A DNA stretch of 64,000 nt from Microbacterium festucae (GTDB taxonomy: Bacteria; Actinomycetota; Actinomycetes; Actinomycetales; Microbacteriaceae), in the NCBI RefSeq assembly GCF_025421715.1, contig NZ_JAOEFC010000004.1:186001-250000 (forward strand). The letters are read 5' to 3'. Positions within the stretch are counted from its first letter, which is position 1; every line of letters begins with the position of its first letter. The notes beneath the pieces are model-generated. The model was not told the origin of the DNA. It saw nothing but the letters and a program-made list of their open reading frames with translations, and did no database searches. A program made the position numbers and the translations under genes. This document shows, piece after piece, positions 33,147 to 40,797 of this stretch.

Positions 33147-36100
33147 ATGTCTCACGTGCACCGGCGCGTCGCCGCGCCCATCACGGCCCTGTTGGCGGCT
33201 CTCGTCATGGTTGTCGGCACTCTGATCGCCTCCGCCGTGCCGGCACGGGCGAGCCTCACCGAATCCGATTCGTTCGAGGGCTGGACGACGACGGTGTCGG
33301 GCACCCCCGATTTCGCGGTCGCGGCTGACACCGCTGTCGTCCACGACGGCGCGGCTGCCGCGCGTGTGGAGTACACCTCGGCGTACTCGAACAGCTACAT
33401 CGACCTGCGTCAGAACATTCGCGCGTCAGGCGGTACCACGTATGCGATGAGCGCCTGGGTGCGGACAGAAGGCCTCTCCACATCCGCCGCCGCGTACTTC
33501 GTGCTCAGCGGCGACCACTCGCAGCGGGTGGAGCTGCCGGCCGGTACGAATGAGTGGACCAAGCTGGAGTGGACGTACACCCAGCCCCTGGGCAGCATGA
33601 CCTTCGTCATGCGACTGCTCGTTCGCGGGGCGGGAACGGTGTGGGTCGACGACGTGCGGATGACCGCACCATCGAGCCAGGCGAACCTCGTGATCAATCC
33701 GTCGTTCGAGGAACACGACCCGCCGCCGGGAACGCTGGCCTTCACCGACACGTCCCTCGTCTACCCGGTCGGCGACGCACGGATCGGCGTGACCACCCTG
33801 GCGAGCAGCGTCACGTGGGATGTCAGGGCGTCGTCCGGGCAGCGGGTGGATTCCGGGGTCGAGCCCGTCGCGGCGGGCACGGCATCCATCGACCTGTCCG
33901 CGTTGCCGGCCGGTTACTACTCGGTCACGATGTCGGTGACGGCGCCGGTCGCCGCGACGCGGGCCGCGACGCTGGCGATCGTGGAGAGCGCGGCCTCGCC
34001 CGCATCCGCGGATCATCCGGTGGGTCTCGCCGTCCACGTGAACCGATACTCGGTCGATCAGGTCGGCAGCCTGATGGGGTCGCTCGGAGCAGGAACGCTG
34101 CGAGAGGGCCCCTCGTGGGACACCATCGAGACGTCACCCGGGGTGTACCAGTTCCCCGCGCACTTCGACGCGCAGATCGCTGCCGCGAAGGCGCGCGGCG
34201 AACGACCGCTCGTCATCCTCGCGTACTTCAGCCGGTGGTACGACGGCGGCAAGACGCCGAGCTCACCCGAGGCGATCGCAGCCTTCGCGAGCTACGCCGC
34301 CGCAGCCGCCGCTCACTACGGCTCGGACGTGGACTATGAGGTCTACAACGAGTTCAACCACACGTTCAACAACGGGGCATGCGGCATGACCGCCGCCTGC
34401 TATATGGACCTTCTGGTGCCCGCCGCTGCGGCGATCCACGCCGCGGCGCCGGGGGCACGCGTCGTCGGGCCGGTCAGCGCCGGCGCCAAGTGGGACTTCA
34501 TGGAGGACCTCTTCGCACTCGGGGCGCTCGATCACCTCGATGTGGTCAGCTACCACACCTACGACTTCCCCGTGGCCCCGGAGGGTCGCACGGAGGCGGG
34601 CGTCGCCACGCTGCGCGCCCTGATCGAAGAGTACGCGCCCGGATCCGACATCCCGATCTGGCTGAGCGAGCACGGCTGGACGACGACGACCGGAGGTACC
34701 ACCGAGCGGCAGCAGGCCGCCTACATCGTTCGGTCGGCCGCTTTGCTCGACGCTGCGGGGGTCGATCGCGTCATCTACTACGAGCTGATCGACTCCGGCG
34801 CGAACCCCGCCGAGCAGGAGCACAACTTCGGCATCGCCCGCCTGCCCACAGACGGCGGCACAGCGCTCACTCCGAAACCCGCCTATCCCGCGCTCGCCGT
34901 CTTCAATCGCCTGACCGCCGGCCGTGAGCTGACGGGCCTGCAACGGCTGGACGGGGCCATCGTGGCGGAATACACGGATGCCGGTGGCGACGTGCTGCGG
35001 ATGGCATGGGCGACCGGGGGCCCCGTGACCCTCGCAGCCGATACCGGGGCCGCCGCGCGTCTCATCAACGGAGACGGCCGCTCGTGGCGCGCCCGGCCGA
35101 ACGGACGCGTGGAGCTGACTGTCGGCGCGAACCCCGTTTACCTGACCGGCAGCCTCGCCACACCGTCCCGCGTCGCCGACCCGGCCGTCCGCATCGACAC
35201 GCCCGGCCAGATTCCGCTCGACGGCGCGCCTAGCGTGCCGGTGGCGGTCGATCGTTCCGCTCTCGGGCTCGCGGGCGACGTGACGGTGTTCGGACCGGTG
35301 GGCGGCGGCGCCACGCTCACCGGCGTTGCGGCCGAGGTGACCGGCTCGGTCACGCTCGCCGCCATGCGGGAGCTCGGCGAGCACCCGGTCGCCTACACCG
35401 TGCGCAGCGGCGACGCGGTCGTCGCGTTCGTCGACGACAGCGCGACGGTGGTCGAGAGCCCGGTGCTCTCGCTCGGTCCCGTCGTGGGCGAGGAGAGCGT
35501 CGGCCTCGCGCTGACCGTGCAGAACCTCGCCGGAGCGCCGGCGACGGCGGTCGACGACATCGAGTGGACGGTCGGCGGAGCCTCGGGCACGCTGCCGGCG
35601 GTGCAGGTCGCCGGTGGCGATGTGGCGACGCGTGAGCTCGGAGTGGGCGACGTCGCAGCGTGGCAGCCCTATGCGTTCACGCTGAGCGCCACCGTGGGAG
35701 CGACCGAGCGCCGACTTTCGGGTACGACGGCGGTGGCAGCGGTCGCGGCGGCGCCAGCGGGTGGAACCCCCGTGGACTGGCGGGAGCGCGGCACCTACGT
35801 GCCGCTGAGCGGACCCGCCGCGACGGCCGAGGATCTGGGCGGCACCTTCGCCGTGTCGTGGAGTGCAGACGGACTTCGCGTGCGTGCGGACGTGCAGGAT
35901 CAAGACCACACCCCGGCGGCCACCGTCGACAGGCTCTGGGCGGGTGACTCGCTGCAGTTCGCGGTCGCTCGGGGCCTCCCCGGCGCCGAGCCCGCCTCGC
36001 GGGTGGAGCTCGGCGCGTACCTCGGCGCCGACGGTCCGAGGATGTATCGCTACACCGCTCCCGTCGGTGTCGTGGAGGCCGCCGTCGCAGTCGCACGCGA

Positions 36101-36890
36101 GGGCTCGATCACCTCCTACGACCTCACGGTGCCCTGGAATGTTCTCGGAGTCGATCCTGCTGACGGCGTCTTCTCGTTCTCCATCCTCGTCAACGACAAC
36201 GACGGGGGCACGCGGGAGGGTTTCTACGAATGGGGCGGCGGGATCGGATCCGCCAAGAACGCGGCGCTGTTCGTGCCGGTCGTGCCCGTCGACCCGGCGC
36301 CGGCAGCGAAGGCCGCCGGTATCGAGGTCGACGGCGCGCTCCTCGACGGCTTCGCATCCGGGCGCACCCAATACGCAGTCCCCGCTCTCGCCGGGGGCCC
36401 ACTCCCCGTGATCACCGCGACCGCGGCCGACGGCATCCATCTGGAGGTGACGCAGCCGACAGGCGCTCCCGGCATCGCGACCGTGGTCGCAGCCGCTGAC
36501 GGGCGAGCGAGCACGACGTACACGATCGTGCTCGAGCGGGTGCGGGGCGATGACGCTGCCATCGAGGCGACCGTCGACACCTCGTGCCTCGCCGAGCAGG
36601 TGCGCTACGTCGTGTCGGTGCGCAACACCGCCGCGTTCGCTTCCGACATGCGCGCGACCGCCACGTTCGCCGACGAGAGGCGCTCCGGCGTGCCCGCGGG
36701 CGGGACCCGGGTGATCGAGCTGAGATCCTCGCAGGCGACGACGGATGCCGGACACGTGCGCGTCGCCGCCTACGTTCCCTATCGCGCGCCCGATCGAGCC
36801 GCGTCGTATACGACCGTGGACCTGCCGGTTCCCCCGCGCGACTGCGCGCGCACAGATGCTCAGCCAGAAGACAAGGGAGACCTCGAATGA
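33147..36890 (+). CDS. Large secreted multidomain glycoside hydrolase (clan GH-A type)
   Basis: A 1247-residue exported protein. Signal peptide: residues 1-35, with cleavage near VPARA. A CBM4/9-like beta-sandwich is likely at about 38-175. A TIM-barrel hydrolase follows at about 290-590, with acid/base Glu402 in YNEFNHTF and nucleophile Glu508 in WLSEHGW, the layout of GH5/GH39/GH51-type enzymes. Beta-sandwich linkers come next, and a CBM9-like domain at about 865-1045 (VDWRERGTYVPLSG, RVRADVQDQDHTP). No wall anchor is seen at the C-terminus. It is the only clearly secreted enzyme of island A and probably releases the fragments that the importer takes up. Family and substrate cannot be fixed by eye. 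It overlaps the next gene by four bases. Confidence 0.8.
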   Translation: MSHVHRRVAAPITALLAALVMVVGTLIASAVPARASLTESDSFEGWTTTVSGTPDFAVAADTAVVHDGAAAARVEYTSAYSNSYIDLRQNIRASGGTTYAMSAWVRTEGLSTSAAAYFVLSGDHSQRVELPAGTNEWTKLEWTYTQPLGSMTFVMRLLVRGAGTVWVDDVRMTAPSSQANLVINPSFEEHDPPPGTLAFTDTSLVYPVGDARIGVTTLASSVTWDVRASSGQRVDSGVEPVAAGTASIDLSALPAGYYSVTMSVTAPVAATRAATLAIVESAASPASADHPVGLAVHVNRYSVDQVGSLMGSLGAGTLREGPSWDTIETSPGVYQFPAHFDAQIAAAKARGERPLVILAYFSRWYDGGKTPSSPEAIAAFASYAAAAAAHYGSDVDYEVYNEFNHTFNNGACGMTAACYMDLLVPAAAAIHAAAPGARVVGPVSAGAKWDFMEDLFALGALDHLDVVSYHTYDFPVAPEGRTEAGVATLRALIEEYAPGSDIPIWLSEHGWTTTTGGTTERQQAAYIVRSAALLDAAGVDRVIYYELIDSGANPAEQEHNFGIARLPTDGGTALTPKPAYPALAVFNRLTAGRELTGLQRLDGAIVAEYTDAGGDVLRMAWATGGPVTLAADTGAAARLINGDGRSWRARPNGRVELTVGANPVYLTGSLATPSRVADPAVRIDTPGQIPLDGAPSVPVAVDRSALGLAGDVTVFGPVGGGATLTGVAAEVTGSVTLAAMRELGEHPVAYTVRSGDAVVAFVDDSATVVESPVLSLGPVVGEESVGLALTVQNLAGAPATAVDDIEWTVGGASGTLPAVQVAGGDVATRELGVGDVAAWQPYAFTLSATVGATERRLSGTTAVAAVAAAPAGGTPVDWRERGTYVPLSGPAATAEDLGGTFAVSWSADGLRVRADVQDQDHTPAATVDRLWAGDSLQFAVARGLPGAEPASRVELGAYLGADGPRMYRYTAPVGVVEAAVAVAREGSITSYDLTVPWNVLGVDPADGVFSFSILVNDNDGGTREGFYEWGGGIGSAKNAALFVPVVPVDPAPAAKAAGIEVDGALLDGFASGRTQYAVPALAGGPLPVITATAADGIHLEVTQPTGAPGIATVVAAADGRASTTYTIVLERVRGDDAAIEATVDTSCLAEQVRYVVSVRNTAAFASDMRATATFADERRSGVPAGGTRVIELRSSQATTDAGHVRVAAYVPYRAPDRAASYTTVDLPVPPRDCARTDAQPEDKGDLE

Positions 36891-38287
36891 CCGCACCGAT
36901 CCGCTACGCGATCGTCGGCACCGGAGCCCGAGCGCAGATGTACATCAGCGCGCTGACCGGCCCCTACGCCGCCAACGCCGAGCTCACCGCGTGGTCCGAT
37001 CCGAATCGCGGGCGCCTGGACTGGAACGAGCGCAGGGTCCTCGCCGCCGGGGCGCCCGCACCGACGCGAATCGACGCCGAAGACCTCTCGACTGCGGTCG
37101 AGCGGCTGCGTATCGACCGGGTCATCGTCACCGCGCCCGACTTCGCCCACGCCGATCTCGTGGTCGCTGCGCTTCACGGCGGCGCCGACGTCGTGGTCGA
37201 GAAGCCCCTGACCACAGACGCGGACGGCGTCCGCCGTATCGCTGACGCGGTCGCCGCTACCGGCCGTGCGGTGACGGTGACCTTCAACTACCGGTACTCG
37301 CCCCGCAACGCCGAGCTCAAACGCGTCATCGCCAGCGGTGCGATCGGCGACGTCACCTCGGTGCACTTCGAATGGCTGCTGGACACCTCGCACGGAGCCG
37401 ACTACTTCCGTCGCTGGCACCGGCAGAAGCAGAACTCGGGCGGCCTCCTCGTGCACAAGTCATCCCACCACTTCGACCTCGTCAACTGGTGGCTCGCCGA
37501 TCTTCCCGTCCGTGTCTTCGCCAGCGGCGGGCTCCGCTTCTATGGCGCGCGGAACGCCGAGCGTCGCGGCCTGCGGGAGAGGCCTGTGCGTGGCTCCGTG
37601 GACGACGCCCGGAGAGACCCGTTCGCGCTCGACCTGCGGGACCACGATGTGCTGCGAGGGCTCTACTACGAGCAGGAGCAGCACGACGGGTACTTGCGCG
37701 ATCGCGACGTGTTCGACGAGGGCATCAGCATCGAAGACAACCTGTCGTTGATCGTGGACTACGCGGCGGGCGCCAGCATGACGTACGCGCTCAACGCCCA
37801 CTCCCCGTGGGAGGGCTACACCGTCGCCGTCAACGGGACGGAGGGCCGGGCCGAACTGTCGGTCGTCGAGCGTGGTGCCATCCTCCTCGACGAAACCGGG
37901 CGACAGCACGTCGTCGACCCGAGTGCCCGGCCAGAAGCGGTCGCCGACGAGACCGGACGCCCGGTCGGCGATCGCCTGGTGGTGCAGCGTCACTTCGGCG
38001 CGGCCCGTGAGGTGAGCATTCCTCATGCCGCCGGCGGGCATGGCGGCGCCGACGACGCGCTTGTTCGTGACCTGCTCATCGGAGCGGATGTCGACCCTCT
38101 CCAGCAGGCCGCGACCTGGCTGGACGGTGTGCGCGCCATGGCCGTGGGGGTGGCAGGGAACGATTCACTGGCCAGCGGGGCACCTGTGCTCATCCGGAAT
38201 CTGGACTTCGGTCGTGCCGCGACCGCAGTGTCCGCCACCGGCTCGCCCACTGCCGCGGTCGCCCCTGCGGTGTCGGTGCCACGATGA
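36887..38287 (+). CDS. Gfo/Idh/MocA-family sugar oxidoreductase
   Basis: A 466-residue NAD(P)-dependent enzyme. The Rossmann motif is IVGTGARAQMY near the N-terminus, followed by VVVEKPLTTD (the EKP motif) and KSSHHFDLVNWW with the catalytic His. The C-terminal alpha/beta domain is longer than usual and carries an insertion (about 220-270). It resembles Gfo/Idh proteins used in oxidative glycosidases or sugar epimerisation, which often travel with glycan-use genes. ATGA overlap on both sides shows tight coupling with the secreted glycosidase and the CE7 esterase genes. Confidence 0.88.
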   Translation: MTAPIRYAIVGTGARAQMYISALTGPYAANAELTAWSDPNRGRLDWNERRVLAAGAPAPTRIDAEDLSTAVERLRIDRVIVTAPDFAHADLVVAALHGGADVVVEKPLTTDADGVRRIADAVAATGRAVTVTFNYRYSPRNAELKRVIASGAIGDVTSVHFEWLLDTSHGADYFRRWHRQKQNSGGLLVHKSSHHFDLVNWWLADLPVRVFASGGLRFYGARNAERRGLRERPVRGSVDDARRDPFALDLRDHDVLRGLYYEQEQHDGYLRDRDVFDEGISIEDNLSLIVDYAAGASMTYALNAHSPWEGYTVAVNGTEGRAELSVVERGAILLDETGRQHVVDPSARPEAVADETGRPVGDRLVVQRHFGAAREVSIPHAAGGHGGADDALVRDLLIGADVDPLQQAATWLDGVRAMAVGVAGNDSLASGAPVLIRNLDFGRAATAVSATGSPTAAVAPAVSVPR

Positions 38288-39297
38288 CGCGATTCGACCT
38301 TCCGATCGAGGAGCTCCGTCGTTTCGCGCCACAGGTCGCCGAACCCGACGACTTCGACCGATTCTGGGCGCAGACGGTCGCAGAAGCCCGGGGCGCCGGC
38401 GGAAGCGTCAGCGTGACCGACGCGAACGCTCCGCTACGCGCCGTCGAGGCGCGTGAGCTCGTCTTCCCCGGGTTCGCCGGCGAGCCCGTGAAGGCCTGGT
38501 ATCTCCGCCCCGCAGGAGTAGCCACCGACCTGCCGGCGGTCGTCGAGTTCCTCGGGTACGGCGGCGGGCGAGGAACGCCGCAGCAGCGGCTCACCTGGGC
38601 CGCTGCGGGGTTCGCCCACATCGTCATGGATATGCGGGGCCAGCCCGCCGCCGACACCGCGGACCCGCACGGGGCGGATCCCGCCGTGCCGGGTTTCCTG
38701 ACGCGCGGCATCGGGAGCCCAGAGACCTACTACTACCGCAGGGTGTACACCGATGGCGTCAGGTGCGTGGACGCGGTGCGCGCTCTCCCGGGTATCGACG
38801 CCTCGGCGGTCGCCGTCGCAGGTGGCAGTCAGGGCGGCGGCGTCGCGCTGGCGGTCGCCGGACTGCACGACGATGTCGTGGCCGCGATCGTGGACTATCC
38901 GTTCCTCTGCCACTTCCGTCGTGCGGTGGGAATGACAGGGCGGGAGCCGTACCAAGAGATCGTGCGCTACCTGGCGATCCATCGCGGCCGCATCGATGCG
39001 GTCTTCCGCACGCTGTCCTACTTCGACGGGGTGAGCTTCGCCGCGCGCGCGAGCGCCCCGGCCCTGTTCTCCGTGGGTCTTCAGGACCCGGTCTGTCCGC
39101 CGTCGACAGTGTTCGCGGCCTACAACGCGTACGCGGCCCCCGTGAAGGAGATGGTGACCTTCGAGTTCAACGAGCACGAGGGCGGTGGGGCGGAGCATTG
39201 GCCAGGCCAGGTGAGATTCCTCGAAGCACACTTCGCCGCCGCCGATCGCGACGATCAACTGCCGGACATCCCCGTGCTTGCGGTCTCGGGTCAGTAG
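38284..39297 (+). CDS. CE7 acetylxylan esterase / cephalosporin-C deacetylase
   Basis: A 337-residue cytoplasmic deacetylase. The nucleophile is Ser182 in GGSQGGG, followed by the acid in GLQDPVCPPSTV and the His in NEHEGGG; RGQ (MDMRGQ) and the N-terminal FDRFWAQTV are CE7 marks. These enzymes remove acetyl groups from short oligosaccharides. With the other esterase at 28975 it implies an acetylated substrate. It starts inside an ATGA overlap, and its stop codon overlaps the -10 box of the LacI gene. Confidence 0.9.
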   Translation: MTRFDLPIEELRRFAPQVAEPDDFDRFWAQTVAEARGAGGSVSVTDANAPLRAVEARELVFPGFAGEPVKAWYLRPAGVATDLPAVVEFLGYGGGRGTPQQRLTWAAAGFAHIVMDMRGQPAADTADPHGADPAVPGFLTRGIGSPETYYYRRVYTDGVRCVDAVRALPGIDASAVAVAGGSQGGGVALAVAGLHDDVVAAIVDYPFLCHFRRAVGMTGREPYQEIVRYLAIHRGRIDAVFRTLSYFDGVSFAARASAPALFSVGLQDPVCPPSTVFAAYNAYAAPVKEMVTFEFNEHEGGGAEHWPGQVRFLEAHFAAADRDDQLPDIPVLAVSGQ

Positions 39298-39300
39298 GAT
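39295..39300 (+). promoter_or_regulatory. -10 box of the island A LacI gene
   Basis: TAGGAT at 39295-39300 overlaps the TAG stop of the CE7 gene and lies seven bases before the ATG at 39308, so this regulator may be made from a leaderless transcript independent of the operon. Confidence 0.4.
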
Positions 39301-39307
39301 CACGAGG

Positions 39308-40303
39308 ATGGTCACGCAACGCGCTGTGCGCTTGAGCGACGTCGCAGCGGTCGCCGGCGTGTCGAAGGCGACGGCGTCGAAGGCTCTCAACGACAGCCCC
39401 GTCGTGTCGGCGGCGACCAAGGCCCGCGTGCGGGAGGCCGCCGAACGGCTCGACTTCCGTCCGAACGCCCTGGCGTTGTCGTTCGCCTCGGGCCGCAGCA
39501 GCACCATCGGTCTTCTCACACACCGCGCCACGGCGACGTTCTCCCGCGCCGTGGTGATGGGAGCGATCCTCGAACTCGGCCGTCGGGAGCGCGCCGCCCT
39601 GGTGTTCGACGGTCGTATCAACGCCCACCACGAGATGACCGAGAGCATCCGCACCCTTCGCGACCGTCGTATCGACGGACTCCTCGTCGTCGGCGCGGGC
39701 TTCGGGCGGGTGACTCCGTCGATCACCCACCAGTTCGAGGTCCCCGTGACCTACGCGTTCGCGGCATCCGATAACTCCGACGACGCCGTCTTCGTGCCCG
39801 ACAACGAGCAGGCGGGTTACCTCGCCGCCCGTCATCTCCTCTCTCTCGGACGCACCCGGATCGCCCACATCACGGCAGACGCCGACGATCTCGCGGTGCG
39901 TCGTCGCGAAGCGGGCTTTCGCCGTGCGCTCCACGAGGCGGGCGTCTCGCCGCTGCCGATCGTCTACGGCAGCTGGCGACGTGAGTGGGGCGAGCAGGCG
40001 GTCAGCGTGCTTCGAGACTCTGGTCTGGATTTCGATGCCGTGTTCTGCGGCAATGATCACATCGGGTTCGGCGTGCTCGACGCGCTGGAGTCGACGGGAG
40101 TCAACGTGCCGGGCGACGTCGCGGTCGTCGGCGTCGACAACTGGGAGGAAGTGATCCTCGACCAGAATCTGCGCCGCCTCACCACCATCGACCTCGATCT
40201 GACCGGCGTCGGGCGTGTGGCAGCCGACAACGTCATCGAGCCCGCGGCGACCGGCGGCGAGCGCTTCGTCGAGCCGCGGCTCGTGCTCGGCCCTTCGACC
40301 TGA
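39308..40303 (+). CDS. LacI-family regulator of island A
   Basis: A 331-residue repressor with the DNA-binding head RLSDVAAVAGVSKATASKALND and a hinge with FRPNALALSFASGR. The ligand domain has VFCGNDHIGFGVLD and VGVDNWEEVILDQ, the same subtype as the regulator at 14140. ATG at 39308. The C-terminus is a little short. It is the last gene before the right attachment repeat. Its probable targets are the AACCGGTT-core sites at 28949 and 29652. Confidence 0.87.
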   Translation: MVTQRAVRLSDVAAVAGVSKATASKALNDSPVVSAATKARVREAAERLDFRPNALALSFASGRSSTIGLLTHRATATFSRAVVMGAILELGRRERAALVFDGRINAHHEMTESIRTLRDRRIDGLLVVGAGFGRVTPSITHQFEVPVTYAFAASDNSDDAVFVPDNEQAGYLAARHLLSLGRTRIAHITADADDLAVRRREAGFRRALHEAGVSPLPIVYGSWRREWGEQAVSVLRDSGLDFDAVFCGNDHIGFGVLDALESTGVNVPGDVAVVGVDNWEEVILDQNLRRLTTIDLDLTGVGRVAADNVIEPAATGGERFVEPRLVLGPST

Positions 40304-40327
40304 CGGTCGAGAGCGGGCGTTGCAGGA

Positions 40328-40349
40328 ATGTGTGCACCTATGTGTGCAC
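40328..40349. repeat. ATGTGTGCAC direct repeats, right end of island A
   Basis: ATGTGTGCAC at 40328-40337 and 40340-40349, 58 bases before the right attachment repeat. Together with the cluster at 25578 they bracket island A. Confidence 0.7.
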
Positions 40350-40406
40350 CGAACAGCGTTGACCGCGAAACGGGGGGTACTTTCACGTCGTAACGGTGCG
40401 CCTGCA

Positions 40407-40502
40407 GATCAGAAGGTTAGGGGGTCGAGTCCCTTCGGGCGCACATTATGTTGAGACAGTACCTGATCGAGAACCCGCGGAATCCCGCGGGTTTTCGTGT
40501 TT
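40407..40502 (+). repeat. Second attachment repeat: right end of A, left end of B
   Basis: 93 of 96 bases match 25347-25442. It starts with the tRNA-Arg anticodon-arm 3' strand and includes the T arm and acceptor 3' strand. The 5' half of a tRNA is absent, so this is not a gene. The DNA to its right again resembles the left end of island A (a CGTCTGATTC block and ATGTGTGCAC repeats at nearly the same distance), so a second element begins here. The gap 40304-40797 holds only these sites. Confidence 0.88.
40472..40493 (+). terminator. Duplicated tRNA terminator
   Basis: The same nine-base stem as at 25412-25433, followed by TTCGTGTTT. Here it would isolate the transcription of island B from that of island A. 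Confidence 0.75.
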
Positions 40503-40640
40503 CCGGGGCTGTGTGGAGGCCGTCTGATTCGGCCTGATCGGGTTCTGCCCTGGGCTTCGGGTGTCGGGCGCCGAGTTCCGCGTGGTTGTGCGGCCTGCAG
40601 TCCCGGTGCCCGCCGAAACCGAGGTCCGATCAGAGAGCGG

Positions 40641-40664
40641 ATGTGTGCACCTGTATGTGTGCAC
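40641..40664. repeat. ATGTGTGCAC direct repeats, left end of island B
   Basis: ATGTGTGCAC at 40641-40650 and 40655-40664, starting 139 bases after the attachment repeat, close to the 136 bases seen at the left end of island A. Confidence 0.7.
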
Positions 40665-40728
40665 TGGAGCGGCGCCCAGCTGGCACGGGATCGGTCGTGG
40701 AGATGGTCAGCGCGCCGCGACTCAGATG

Positions 40729-40767
40729 TGGCAAGCGATTGCCAAAATGCGGCGTTCTCGCTTAAAT
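40729..40767 (+). promoter_or_regulatory. Operator O1 with overlapping promoter, GH43 gene
   Basis: TGGCAAGCGATTGCCA at 40729-40744, perfect TGGCAA/TTGCCA arms. The right arm TTGCCA (40739-40744) lies exactly 17 bases before TTAAAT (40762-40767), so it doubles as the -35 box. A repressor bound here would directly exclude RNA polymerase. Confidence 0.75.
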
Positions 40768-40797
40768 GGGAGTTTCCGCAGAGAAGAGGCGCACCTC

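Noticed and set aside
40407..40443. Possible second tRNA-Arg
   Set aside because: Only the 3' half is present; the acceptor 5' strand, D arm and anticodon loop are missing, and one T-arm base differs.
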